Assembly (NCBI GenBank): GCA_002362105.1
Contig: DETD01000010.1
Location: 32,828 to 72,430 of the forward strand
Direction of reading: 5' to 3'
DNA from: Bacteroidales bacterium UBA3297
GTDB taxonomy: Bacteria; Bacteroidota; Bacteroidia; Bacteroidales; Paludibacteraceae
DNA length: 39,603 nt
This document shows positions 25,081 through 33,594 of this stretch, piece by piece. The translations under genes and the position numbers were made by a program. Within the stretch, counting starts at the first letter, position 1. The number at the start of each line of letters is the position of its first letter. The notes below the pieces were generated by a model. That model saw only the letters and a list, made by a program, of their open reading frames with translations, was not told the DNA's origin and ran no database searches.

Positions 25081-25095
25081 ACAGGGGAACTGTAC

Positions 25096-25143
25096 TGAAA
25101 AAATGTCAGTTTTCCGCATAATGATGACAAAAATGTCAGTTTT
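25096..25143 (+). repeat. Direct and inverted repeats before clpC, likely operator
   Basis: The 14-mer AAAATGTCAGTTTT occurs at 25100-25113 and 25130-25143, exactly 30 bases apart. In the second copy TGTCA pairs with TGACA across 4 bases (25125-25138), and the first copy has a weaker version. Repeats in phase at three helical turns suggest a protein binding site controlling clpC. Confidence 0.5.
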
Positions 25144-25209
25144 TGCCTAAGTTTTTGTAATATAGCTGAATACGTGATGTTTTAAGGAATATGACAGACC
25201 GTTATTCAC

Positions 25210-25240
25210 TTGGTACATTTATTGAAGACTACTAGTTATT
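25210..25240 (+). promoter_or_regulatory. Weak promoter candidate for clpC
   Basis: TTG at 25210-25212 and TAGTTATT at 25233-25240 have a 20-base spacer, but the -7 box lacks the usual TTTG. It lies 39 bases before the clpC ATG. Other placements are possible. Confidence 0.25.
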
Positions 25241-25278
25241 AGTGTTTTATTATTAAGAAAAGGAAAAAATCCATAGAT

Positions 25279-27816
25279 ATGGAAAACAATAATTTTTCTC
25301 AACGAGTAAAAGATGTTTTAATATATAGCAGGGAAGAGGCTAACCGTTTGGGTAACAAGTCGATTACCCCTGCGCATTTGTTGTTGGGCATCATTCGTGA
25401 CGGAGAAGGTGTTGCTATAGACGCGTTGTTGCAACTGGGCGTCGATTTGAAGCACCTGAAGTCGAGAATAGAGGACGAGATAAGAGAGCCGATGCACGGT
25501 TACTCTGATGAAAATATACCAATGGACGAGCAGGCAATGAACTGCTTGAAGTACTCGACGTTGGAAGCCCGTAAACTTTCGTGTTCGGTTGTCGATACCG
25601 AGCATTTGATATTGGCGTTCTTGAAGACCAACAACAGCAAAGCCGCACAGGCCTTGTTGCTGAACGGTATAACATACGACAAGTTCTTCTCGGTAATAGA
25701 GAAACAAGATAACGACTCTTCGTTCTTCGAGGATAGCGACGACGACAGCTTCATGTCGGATGACGACGATGAATATGAGGATGCCGCTACGCAGAAAACA
25801 CAGAACGATGGCCCGTCAAATTCGCCGACCAGCACACCTGCGCTTGACAGTTTTGGGATTGATATGACCAAGGCTGCCGAACAGGGTAAATATGACAAAA
25901 TGGTGGGTCGTGATGCCGAGTTAGAGCGCGTGATACAAATTCTTAGCCGAAGAAAGAAGAACAACCCTGTGCTGATTGGTGAACCGGGTGTCGGCAAGTC
26001 GGCAATTGTGGAAGGTTTGGCGCAGCGAATAGTAGAGAAAAAAGTTTCCCGTTTGCTATTCGGTAAGCGTGTTATTTCGTTAGACATGTCTACAATAGTG
26101 GCTGGAACAAAGTACAGAGGACAGTTTGAGGAACGTTTGAAAGCGTTGACAACAGAATTGGAAAACAGTCCGGACGTTATTCTCTTTATTGATGAAATTC
26201 ATACGATTGTTGGTGCCGGAAACTCCCAGGGGTCGCTCGATGCCGCCAATATCTTAAAGCCAGCGTTAGCCAGGGGCACTATACAGTGTATAGGTGCAAC
26301 AACCCTTGACGAGTATAGGCAGAATATAGAGAAAGACGGCGCTTTGGAGAGACGTTTCCAAAAGGTGATGGTCAATCCGACTACAGAAGAGGAAACCCTC
26401 CGCATTCTAGAGAATGTAAAAGAACGCTATGAGGAGCACCATTGTGTGAAATACACCCAACAAGCCATAGAAGCTTGTGTGAAATATACTGAGCGGTATA
26501 TAACGGACCGCTGTTTCCCTGATAAGGCCATTGATGCGCTAGACGAAGTTGGAGCCCGTATGCATGTGTCGAATGTGGATGTACCAGAGTCGATTCTTGC
26601 ATTGGAGCGTGAAGTGGCGGAAGCGCAGAAAGGCAAGTCAGATGCAGTGAAGTCGCAGAACTACGAACTGGCCGCCGGTTACCGCGATAAGGAGAACCAG
26701 TTGACACTGACGCTGGAGAAGGCGCGTATGCGCTGGGAAGAAGAGCAGAAGCACAATCCGGTCTCTGTGTCGGAAGATGATGTGCGCAACGTGGTTTCAA
26801 TGATGTCGGGGGTACCTATCCAGCGCATCAATTCAGATGAAAACCAAATGTTGCAAAACTTGCAGTCGGTGATTCAAAGCCAGTTGATGGGGCAGGACAG
26901 CGCTGTAGAAAAAGTAGTGAAGGCCATACGTAGAAATCGTTTGGGATTGAAAGATCCTAACCGTCCGATTGGTTCCTTCCTGTTCCTCGGTCCAACGGGT
27001 GTTGGTAAGACACATTTGGCCCAAATACTTGCGAAGGAGATGTTTGGCTCGAAAGATGCACTTATTCGTGTGGATATGAGCGAATTTTCAGAGAAATTTG
27101 CCGTGTCTCGCCTCTATGGAGCACCTCCGGGATATGTAGGTTACGAGCAGGGTGGTGAGTTGACTGAAAAGGTAAGGCGTAAGCCTTATTCGATTGTTTT
27201 GTTAGACGAAATAGAAAAGGCCCATCCTGACATCTTCAACGTGTTCCTACAAGTGCTAGACGAAGGCCGACTGACCGATGGCCAGGGCCGGGTTGTGAAC
27301 TTTAAGAACACCGTGATAATAATGACTTCGAACGTAGGTTCAAGGCAGTTGAAGGACTTTGGTACAGGTGTCGGATTCTCGATGGCTACAGAAGCGGAAA
27401 ATAAGGAATTGGCCAGAGGGGTAATAACGAAGGCATTGAACAAAACCTTCCCGCCAGAATTCCTGAACCGAATAGACGAAGTGATTACATTCGACCAGTT
27501 GTCGAAGGAAGTCATCAACAGTATTGTTGATCTGGAAATCGCTCCTGTCCGTTCACGTGTTGAAGCTATGTCGTTCCACTTGACAATTACCGATGCTGCT
27601 AAAGAGTTTATCGCATCGAAAGGATACGATGTCCAATATGGTGCAAGGCCACTGAGAAGGGCAGTACAAACTTATGTGGAAGACGAAGTTGCCGAAGTGA
27701 TGATGATGAACAAGTTGCAACCGAATGATGTGATAGTTTTGGATTATAATTCCGAAGAATCGAAGATTATCAGCAAGGTTGAATCGGTAGAATGCGAAAA
27801 TGCAATTCTCTCATAA
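25279..27816 (+). CDS. clpC: ClpC-type AAA+ unfoldase
   Basis: An 845-residue chaperone that unfolds proteins and feeds them to ClpP. Clp N-terminal repeats take up about 1-145. An acidic, Ser- and Asp-rich linker follows (about 145-190). The first AAA domain has Walker A GEPGVGKS at 234 and Walker B FIDEIHTI. A middle domain around 420-470 is of the short ClpC kind, and the second AAA domain has GPTGVGKT at 571. A V-G-F tripeptide at 698-700 sits in the position of the ClpP-docking loop, so it should pair with ClpP rather than work as a ClpB disaggregase. It is single-gene with a terminator behind it; the repeats upstream hint at stress control. Confidence 0.93.
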   Translation: MENNNFSQRVKDVLIYSREEANRLGNKSITPAHLLLGIIRDGEGVAIDALLQLGVDLKHLKSRIEDEIREPMHGYSDENIPMDEQAMNCLKYSTLEARKLSCSVVDTEHLILAFLKTNNSKAAQALLLNGITYDKFFSVIEKQDNDSSFFEDSDDDSFMSDDDDEYEDAATQKTQNDGPSNSPTSTPALDSFGIDMTKAAEQGKYDKMVGRDAELERVIQILSRRKKNNPVLIGEPGVGKSAIVEGLAQRIVEKKVSRLLFGKRVISLDMSTIVAGTKYRGQFEERLKALTTELENSPDVILFIDEIHTIVGAGNSQGSLDAANILKPALARGTIQCIGATTLDEYRQNIEKDGALERRFQKVMVNPTTEEETLRILENVKERYEEHHCVKYTQQAIEACVKYTERYITDRCFPDKAIDALDEVGARMHVSNVDVPESILALEREVAEAQKGKSDAVKSQNYELAAGYRDKENQLTLTLEKARMRWEEEQKHNPVSVSEDDVRNVVSMMSGVPIQRINSDENQMLQNLQSVIQSQLMGQDSAVEKVVKAIRRNRLGLKDPNRPIGSFLFLGPTGVGKTHLAQILAKEMFGSKDALIRVDMSEFSEKFAVSRLYGAPPGYVGYEQGGELTEKVRRKPYSIVLLDEIEKAHPDIFNVFLQVLDEGRLTDGQGRVVNFKNTVIIMTSNVGSRQLKDFGTGVGFSMATEAENKELARGVITKALNKTFPPEFLNRIDEVITFDQLSKEVINSIVDLEIAPVRSRVEAMSFHLTITDAAKEFIASKGYDVQYGARPLRRAVQTYVEDEVAEVMMMNKLQPNDVIVLDYNSEESKIISKVESVECENAILS

Positions 27817-27820
27817 TCTT

Positions 27821-27848
27821 AAAAGCCACCTGAATGGTGGCTTTTTTT
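27821..27848 (+). terminator. Terminator after clpC
   Basis: A 9-bp stem (27822-27830 with 27836-27844) with the loop TGAAT is followed by T bases. It separates clpC from the converging permease gene and may work on both strands. Confidence 0.85.
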
Positions 27849-27879
27849 ATGTACGCGGTCGTATTAGGCAATAGCCAGG

Positions 27880-28899
27880 TTAGGCCTGTTTGTTCTTTCT
27901 ACTTTTAATAATAACGAAGGTTACAACCGGAGCTCCGATAATGGCGCAGATGGCGTTTATGGGCAGCGTGTAACCGTCTTTTGCGGACTGCGAAACAATG
28001 TCGCATCCAAGTAGGATGATAGCACCGGTGAGGATAGAGCCGGGAATCACATAAAGGTGTCTTGTGGTGTTCAACAGCCCTCTGGTGAGGTGTGGAACAG
28101 CGATGCCGATAAATCCAATGGGTCCGGTAAACGCGGTTGTAAGTCCGGCCAGAATGCTGGTGATAAGAATACAGCAGTTTCTGAAACTGCGGACACTGAT
28201 GCCCATGGTTGTGGCATATATGTCGCCCAACAGCATTGCATCGAGCTGTTTCGACAGGAACAGGGTTGCTATCAAGCACAAGATAGAGACCGGGGCAATT
28301 AACTCCAACTGGGTCCACGTAATGGCGTTCAGGCTTCCCATGGTCCAGTTGACAAACAGTTTGAGGGAGTCGGGATTGCTAAAGTATTGGATGATGCAGA
28401 TGACTGCATTAGCCAGACTGGCAAACAAAACACCAATAATAAGAATGGTTATAGAGTCGTTGAGCTTGTTTGAGAGGGCAACGATAGCCATCATGACAAC
28501 CAGTGTGCCGAAAACGGCAGTAATGCCGATGGTCCAGTTTCCGAGCGCGTATATGGAAACGCCCGTGAGGGAGGCCAGCATGGTGACTACTGCGACGGCT
28601 AAACTGGCACCCGAACTAACCCCAAGCACATAGGGCCCAGCCAACGGATTCTTAAATACAATTTGCATTATAGCGCCAGAAACCGATAGGGCAGCGCCAG
28701 TGAATATGGCGGCCAGCGCCTTGGGCAGCCTTATGTTCATTAGAATGGTCGTGGTGTTGCCCGTGTCACCGTTAATATATGCGCGGAACGTATCGAAAAG
28801 ACTGATTGGACGGCCTCCAATTTTTAGGTCAGCGATGAAAAGAAGGACCAGAATAGTGGCCAGCGCAAAAAGCAAGAGTATTTTCCTATTTGTCTTCAT
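27880..28899 (-). CDS. FecCD/BtuC-family ABC transporter permease
   Basis: A 339-residue membrane protein with about ten hydrophobic helices. The family segments LRLPKALAAIFTGAALSVSGAIMQ and LAGPYVLGVSSGASL, and GFIGIAVPHLTRGL near the coupling helix, are all present. Permeases of this type form dimers importing iron-siderophores, haem or cobalamin. The usual neighbours, a binding protein and an ATPase, are not seen on either side, so its partners must be elsewhere. The ATG lies only a few bases behind the predicted -7 box, so the transcript may be leaderless. Confidence 0.9.
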   Translation of the reverse strand: MKTNRKILLLFALATILVLLFIADLKIGGRPISLFDTFRAYINGDTGNTTTILMNIRLPKALAAIFTGAALSVSGAIMQIVFKNPLAGPYVLGVSSGASLAVAVVTMLASLTGVSIYALGNWTIGITAVFGTLVVMMAIVALSNKLNDSITILIIGVLFASLANAVICIIQYFSNPDSLKLFVNWTMGSLNAITWTQLELIAPVSILCLIATLFLSKQLDAMLLGDIYATTMGISVRSFRNCCILITSILAGLTTAFTGPIGFIGIAVPHLTRGLLNTTRHLYVIPGSILTGAIILLGCDIVSQSAKDGYTLPINAICAIIGAPVVTFVIIKSRKNKQA

Positions 28900-28903
28900 A
28901 GCA

Positions 28904-28911
28904 CAAATTTA
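28904..28911 (-). promoter_or_regulatory. Predicted -7 box for the FecCD permease
   Basis: The minus strand reads TAAATTTG, a full match to the consensus, only 4 bases from the ATG at 28899. Transcription would then start at or next to the start codon. Confidence 0.4.
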
Positions 28912-28998
28912 CAAATTTGAATGCGGAAAAATGAACCGAATTGAACCAAGAAAAACATATTCCGAATGTGTGCCCCTTCATAATTCGTTATGAATCGT

Positions 28999-29006
28999 TA
29001 TTTTTG
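28999..29006 (+). promoter_or_regulatory. Predicted -7 box for uvrB
   Basis: TATTTTTG matches TAnnTTTG and lies 20 bases before the ATG at 29027. The -33 region is not clear. Confidence 0.5.
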
Positions 29007-29026
29007 TATGTTAATAGTGAATTGGA

Positions 29027-31066
29027 ATGGAATTTAAGATCACATCAGAATATGAGCCGACTGGTGACCAACCGGCAGCAATAAAACAGCTTTCGGATGG
29101 CATTAAGGCTGGTACCCCCTACCAAGTGTTATTGGGTGTTACAGGCTCGGGTAAGACCTTTACTATGGCTAACGTGATAAACGAAGTAAAAAAACCGACG
29201 CTTATATTGAGCCATAACAAGACGCTGGCCGCCCAGTTGTATGGAGAATTTAAGAAGTTTTTCCCCGACAACGCAGTGGAGTACTTTGTCTCATACTACG
29301 ACTATTACCAGCCAGAGGCTTATCTTCCGAATTCGGACACCTACATCGAGAAGGACCTTTCGATTAACGAAGAGATTGAGAAATTGCGAATGGCCACCGT
29401 ATCGGCCTTGTTGTCGGGTCGACGTGACGTTATTGTGGTATCGTCAGTCTCGTGTCTTTATGGTATGGGAAATCCGGAAGACTATTACAACAGCACTATT
29501 TTCATAAAAGTAGGCCAGACACTGCCACGAGATACCTTTTTGCGCCAATTGGTAGACATCTACTATACCCGTAACGAGGTAGAGCTTAATCGCGGTTGTT
29601 TCAGGGTAAAGGGCGACACCGTCGATATCTACTTGTCGGACTCAGACTTTATTGTCCGTGTCAGTTTCTGGGGAGATGAGATTGATTCGATAGAGTCAAT
29701 TGACCCGATGAACAACACCCATATTGAGAGTTTTGACGGTATAAAAATATATGCGGCGAACTTGTTTGTGGCCAGCAAAGACGATATACAGCGGGCATTG
29801 TGCGAAATAGGGGATGACCTGGTGGCCCGTGTTAACGAACTCAACGACGAAGGGAAGGTGATAGAAGCCAAACGGTTGGACGAACGCGTTAATTACGATA
29901 TGGAAATGATTCGCGAGTTGGGCCACTGTTCTGGCATAGAGAATTATTCGCGTTACTTTGATAGAAGGCAACCGGGACAACGTCCTTTCTGCATTATGGA
30001 CTATTTTCCAGATGATTTCTTGATGATGATAGATGAAAGCCATGTTACCGTGCCACAAATCAGGGCCATGTATGGAGGTGACCAGGCCAGAAAGAACACG
30101 CTGGTTAACTACGGTTTCCGTCTTCCTGCCGCAAAAGACAATCGTCCGTTGAAATTTGAGGAATTTGAGTCGTTGGTGAAGCAGATTCTGTTTGTGAGTG
30201 CCACTCCTGCCGACTATGAACTGCAAAAAGCCGGAGGTGTGGTTGTGGAGCAGGTTATCAGACCTACAGGCCTGTTAGATCCGGTGATTGAAGTGCGCCC
30301 AAGCCAAAACCAGATAGACGACCTTATAGAAGAAATACAGGTGCGTGCCGACAGAGACGAGCGTGTGCTGGTTACCACACTGACCAAAAGGATGGCGGAA
30401 GAACTGCAGGCCTATTTCGAGAAGATGGGCATACGTAGCAACTACATTCACTCTGATGTAGAAACTTTGGACCGTGTGCGTATTCTTGATGACTTGCGAA
30501 ACGGATTGTTCGACGTGTTGGTGGGCGTTAATTTGCTCCGTGAAGGTTTGGACTTGCCAGAGGTGTCGCTGGTTGCGATACTGGATGCAGACAAAGAAGG
30601 CTTCTTGCGCTCGAACCGTGCCTTGACGCAGACCGCAGGCCGTGCGGCTCGTAATTTGAACGGATTAGTGATTATGTACGCCGACGTGGTAACGGAGAGC
30701 ATGCGGCAAACGATAGACGAGACAAACAGAAGGCGCTCTATTCAGATGCAGTATAACGAGGAACACCATATTACACCAGCTGCGTTGAACAAGAGCAGAC
30801 AGTCGTCGGTGTTGGCGGCATCGACACCCGATGGTGCTAAAAAAGAGCAGAAACCGAAATTCTATCTGGAAGAAGAGGCTGCAAACTCAGTGGCCGCAGA
30901 CCCAGTTGTGGAGTTTATGCGGGTAGACGATTTGAAGAAACTGATAGCAAAAACGCAGAAAGCAATGACCGAAGCAGCGAAAAACCTAGACTTTATAGAG
31001 GCTGCGCAATTGCGAGACGAACTGATAAAACTAAAAGAACAACTGTCGAAACGGGAAACGCCGTAA
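29027..31066 (+). CDS. uvrB: Excinuclease ABC subunit B
   Basis: A 679-residue DNA-damage recognition helicase of nucleotide excision repair. The Walker A motif GVTGSGKT lies at residues 37-44, and the beta-hairpin region YYDYYQPEAYLP is present, as are DESHVTVPQIRAMY, the helicase segments ATLTKRMAEEL-like LVTTLTKRMAEE and LREGLDLPEVSLVAILDADKEG, and the C-terminal UVR helix pair (about 625-665) that binds UvrC. Length and motifs are complete. It ends 3 bases before the end of the oppositely oriented fur-family gene, so the two transcripts converge with no terminator between them. Confidence 0.97.
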   Translation: MEFKITSEYEPTGDQPAAIKQLSDGIKAGTPYQVLLGVTGSGKTFTMANVINEVKKPTLILSHNKTLAAQLYGEFKKFFPDNAVEYFVSYYDYYQPEAYLPNSDTYIEKDLSINEEIEKLRMATVSALLSGRRDVIVVSSVSCLYGMGNPEDYYNSTIFIKVGQTLPRDTFLRQLVDIYYTRNEVELNRGCFRVKGDTVDIYLSDSDFIVRVSFWGDEIDSIESIDPMNNTHIESFDGIKIYAANLFVASKDDIQRALCEIGDDLVARVNELNDEGKVIEAKRLDERVNYDMEMIRELGHCSGIENYSRYFDRRQPGQRPFCIMDYFPDDFLMMIDESHVTVPQIRAMYGGDQARKNTLVNYGFRLPAAKDNRPLKFEEFESLVKQILFVSATPADYELQKAGGVVVEQVIRPTGLLDPVIEVRPSQNQIDDLIEEIQVRADRDERVLVTTLTKRMAEELQAYFEKMGIRSNYIHSDVETLDRVRILDDLRNGLFDVLVGVNLLREGLDLPEVSLVAILDADKEGFLRSNRALTQTAGRAARNLNGLVIMYADVVTESMRQTIDETNRRRSIQMQYNEEHHITPAALNKSRQSSVLAASTPDGAKKEQKPKFYLEEEAANSVAADPVVEFMRVDDLKKLIAKTQKAMTEAAKNLDFIEAAQLRDELIKLKEQLSKRETP

Positions 31067-31069
31067 AGG

Positions 31070-31561
31070 CTATTTTTTCTTTTCTGACTTGCTGTCCTTC
31101 AACTTCTCTTCCTCTTTGTGGGCACATTTACTACATATACCATAAATATAGAGCGTGTAGTGCGATGGGGTGAAGTTGGTCATTTTCTTGGTCTTGATTG
31201 CCCTTAGGATGTTTTGGTCAGAAAATTCCTTTACTTTTCCACAAACACTGCAAATTAGATGGTTGTGCATGCCTGTATTGTACGACTTCTCGTACTGGGC
31301 AATATTGTTGTTGATGTGGTGCTTGATGAGCAGTTTGGCATCGATAAGGAGGGAAATGTTGTTGTAAAGGGTAGCCCGGCTAACAGGATATTTGGCATTA
31401 ATCATGTGTTCGTACAGTTGCTCAATGTCAAAGTGTCCGTCAATAGAATATATCATATCCAATATGGCAAACCTTTCTGGAGTTTTCCTTAAAGAGTGGC
31501 TTTTCAAGTATTCGGTAAAAATCTGTTTGACCGAATTTTTAGTCTGCTCGTTTTGCTTCAT
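31070..31561 (-). CDS. Fur/PerR-family metal-dependent repressor
   Basis: A 163-residue regulator. The winged-helix domain (about 10-88) shows RKTPERFAIL and the recognition helix SRATLYNNISLL. The dimer domain has C104-x-x-C107 and C143-x-x-C146, the structural zinc site, plus H99 and H101 in MHNHLIC. The residues seen do not decide between iron-sensing Fur and peroxide-sensing PerR. The DNA around its own promoter carries two palindromes of the TAGAATnATTCTA kind, resembling Fur/PerR boxes, so it is probably self-regulated. A Lys-rich tail ends the protein. Confidence 0.88.
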   Translation of the reverse strand: MKQNEQTKNSVKQIFTEYLKSHSLRKTPERFAILDMIYSIDGHFDIEQLYEHMINAKYPVSRATLYNNISLLIDAKLLIKHHINNNIAQYEKSYNTGMHNHLICSVCGKVKEFSDQNILRAIKTKKMTNFTPSHYTLYIYGICSKCAHKEEEKLKDSKSEKKK

Positions 31562-31566
31562 AACTT

Positions 31567-31636
31567 TAGATTCATTCTACATAAGCAAAATTACGAAAAT
31601 TTGTTCAAGAAACAAGCGTTATTTAGAATGATTCTA
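31567..31636 (-). promoter_or_regulatory. Promoter and two operator-like palindromes of the fur-family gene
   Basis: The minus strand has TTG (31615-31613), a 19-base spacer and TAATTTTG (31593-31586). TAGAATGATTCTA, a perfect 6-1-6 palindrome, lies upstream of it (31624-31636). A copy with one changed base pair, TAGATTCATTCTA, overlaps the likely transcription start (31567-31579). A bound repressor could thus block the promoter from both sides. Confidence 0.65.
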
Positions 31637-31650
31637 TACATCATAGGTGC

Positions 31651-32172
31651 TTAGTTGGAAAACGTGCCTTCTTCCTCAATGTGGTCGAAATAGAAATTGC
31701 CGTCCCAATTCTTGTAGTAATAAAACCTGAAAGACTCGAGCCTCAGCATGTTGCTGATTTCTTGAGTAGGAGTAATAACAGGGACAAGTCCGTCAGATTC
31801 AATGAGGGTGTACGAGCCGCTGGCTTTCCGTTTATAGTCTTCAATATCGTTAGCCTCCACGTAGTAAAGTTTTTTGTTGGTAGTGTCGGCAGTAGCGGGC
31901 TGAATAGAAATGGCAGTAGAGTTGCCGTTTTTTTCTTTTACTTCAACCTTGAAGATTTGAAGTTCCCTCAGCGAGTCGAGTTGTGAAGAAGTCACTTTGA
32001 AGGCACCTACCTGGTTGTTTTGTTCGTAGACGAGGAATTTGTCTCCATTCGTGGTGGTGTGGCAGTCCGTAATTTCGTAACTGGAAACTGTTCTCATAGT
32101 AAAAGGGCCGTCTTCATTGGTGCACGAGGACAACAGACTAGCGAGTGCAATGCAGAGTAAAGTGTTTTTCAT
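31651..32172 (-). CDS. Hypothetical lipoprotein
   Basis: A 173-residue protein with a lipoprotein signal (MKNTLLCIALASLLSSC, lipobox LSSC, lipidation at C17). The remainder is beta-rich, with alternating polar and hydrophobic residues and a tyrosine-rich FRFYYYKNWDGNFYF near the end. I do not recognise a family. It lies between glyA and the fur-family gene on the same strand, but a terminator separates it from glyA. Its stop is just 15 bases before the upstream palindrome of the fur-family gene. Confidence 0.75.
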   Translation of the reverse strand: MKNTLLCIALASLLSSCTNEDGPFTMRTVSSYEITDCHTTTNGDKFLVYEQNNQVGAFKVTSSQLDSLRELQIFKVEVKEKNGNSTAISIQPATADTTNKKLYYVEANDIEDYKRKASGSYTLIESDGLVPVITPTQEISNMLRLESFRFYYYKNWDGNFYFDHIEEEGTFSN

Positions 32173-32180
32173 AAGGATAA

Positions 32181-32219
32181 AAATAAAAAGACGCGTTCAA
32201 AACGTTTGAACGCGTCTTG
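32181..32219 (-). terminator. Terminator after glyA
   Basis: A 14-bp perfect stem (32189-32202 with 32206-32219) with a 3-base loop is followed on the minus strand by TTTTTATTTTT. It ends the glyA transcript before the lipoprotein gene. Confidence 0.88.
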
Positions 32220-32237
32220 TGGTTAATACGTTTCAAA

Positions 32238-33518
32238 TTACCAAGCGAACATAGGGAAGTTCATCATGATGCTGTTAACCTTTTCTCTAACAGCCTTGAT
32301 GTTAGCTTCGCTTTCTGGGTTAGAAAGAACGGTGTCGATCATCTCAACAATTTCAACCATCAAGTCTTCCTTCGCACCACGGGTAGTGATAGCAGGAGTA
32401 CCGAAACGAAGACCAGAAGTCTGGAATGCGCTACGGCTGTCGAAAGGAACCATGTTCTTGTTGGTAGTGATGTCGGCAGCAACAAGGGCCTTTTCAGCCA
32501 CCTTACCAGTCAAATCAGGGAACTTGGTACGGAGGTCAAGCAACATGCTGTGGTTGTCGGTACCGCCAGAGATGATTTTGTAACCTTTGTCGATGAAAGC
32601 CTGTGCCATAACGGCAGCGTTCTTCTGAACCTGACTAGCGTAAACCTTGAACTCAGGTTGGAGGAGTTCGCCGAAAGCGACAGCTTTAGCAGCGATAACG
32701 TGCTCAAGCGGACCACCCTGGATGCCAGGGAAAACAGCGCTGTCGAGCAACTGGCTCATCTTCTTTATTTCGCCCTTAGGAGTAGTGTAACCCCAAGGAT
32801 TGTCGAAGTCTTTACCTAAAATAATAACACCACCACGAGGGCCACGGAGGGTCTTGTGGGTTGTGGTAGTAACGATGTGCGCATACTTAACAGGGTTCTT
32901 AAGCAAACCTGCAGCGATAAGACCAGCTGGGTGAGCCATATCGACCATAAAGAGTGCACCGATTTCGTCAGCCACCTTTCTAATTCTTTCGTAATCCCAT
33001 TCGCGGCTGTATGCAGATGCACCAGCGATAATGAGTTTTGGCTTTTCTGCACGGGCAACCTTTTCAAGGTTGTCGTAATCAACACGGCCTGTTTCTTCGT
33101 TCAAACCGTAACTGCAAGCCTGGAACATCAGACCAGAGAAGTTAACAGGAGAACCATGAGAAAGGTGACCTCCGTGGTTCAAGTCAAGACCCATAAACTT
33201 GTCGCCTGCCTTCAAGCAAGCGAGGAATACTGCTGCATTGGCTTGAGCACCAGAGTGAGGCTGTACGTTAACCCATTCTGCACCGAACACCTGTTTCAGA
33301 CGTTCCTGTGCAAGACGTTCTACCTCGTCTACAACTTCGCAACCTCCATAATAGCGTTTGCCAGGAAGGCCTTCCGCATATTTGTTGGTTAAGCAAGAAC
33401 CCATAGCACGCATAACCTCTTCGCTTACGAAGTTCTCAGATGCGATAAGTTCAATGCCTCTTACTTGACGTAGATGTTCTTTCTCGATTAAATCGAAAAC
33501 GGCGTTGTCTCTATTCAT
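32238..33518 (-). CDS. glyA: Serine hydroxymethyltransferase
   Basis: A 426-residue PLP enzyme that interconverts serine and glycine and loads tetrahydrofolate with a one-carbon unit. It has IELIASENFVS near the N-terminus, YAEGLPGKRYYGGCE, NVQPHSGAQAN and the PLP-lysine motif VTTTTHKTLRGPRGG. The C-terminal RFGTPAITTRG is also present. The length is complete. It has its own -7 box and a strong terminator, so it is a single-gene unit. It feeds the folate pool that purine synthesis draws on. Confidence 0.97.
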   Translation of the reverse strand: MNRDNAVFDLIEKEHLRQVRGIELIASENFVSEEVMRAMGSCLTNKYAEGLPGKRYYGGCEVVDEVERLAQERLKQVFGAEWVNVQPHSGAQANAAVFLACLKAGDKFMGLDLNHGGHLSHGSPVNFSGLMFQACSYGLNEETGRVDYDNLEKVARAEKPKLIIAGASAYSREWDYERIRKVADEIGALFMVDMAHPAGLIAAGLLKNPVKYAHIVTTTTHKTLRGPRGGVIILGKDFDNPWGYTTPKGEIKKMSQLLDSAVFPGIQGGPLEHVIAAKAVAFGELLQPEFKVYASQVQKNAAVMAQAFIDKGYKIISGGTDNHSMLLDLRTKFPDLTGKVAEKALVAADITTNKNMVPFDSRSAFQTSGLRFGTPAITTRGAKEDLMVEIVEMIDTVLSNPESEANIKAVREKVNSIMMNFPMFAW

Positions 33519-33555
33519 AAATATATTTTTATTTTGGTGCTTATTTTATTGCTTG

Positions 33556-33563
33556 CAAAGTTA
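33556..33563 (-). promoter_or_regulatory. Predicted -7 box for glyA
   Basis: The minus strand reads TAACTTTG, 37 bases before the ATG at 33518. The -33 TTG is not at the usual distance; a TTTG lies closer. Confidence 0.5.
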
Positions 33564-33594
33564 ACGCTTTTTCACAAATTATAGTGCCTTTTCC

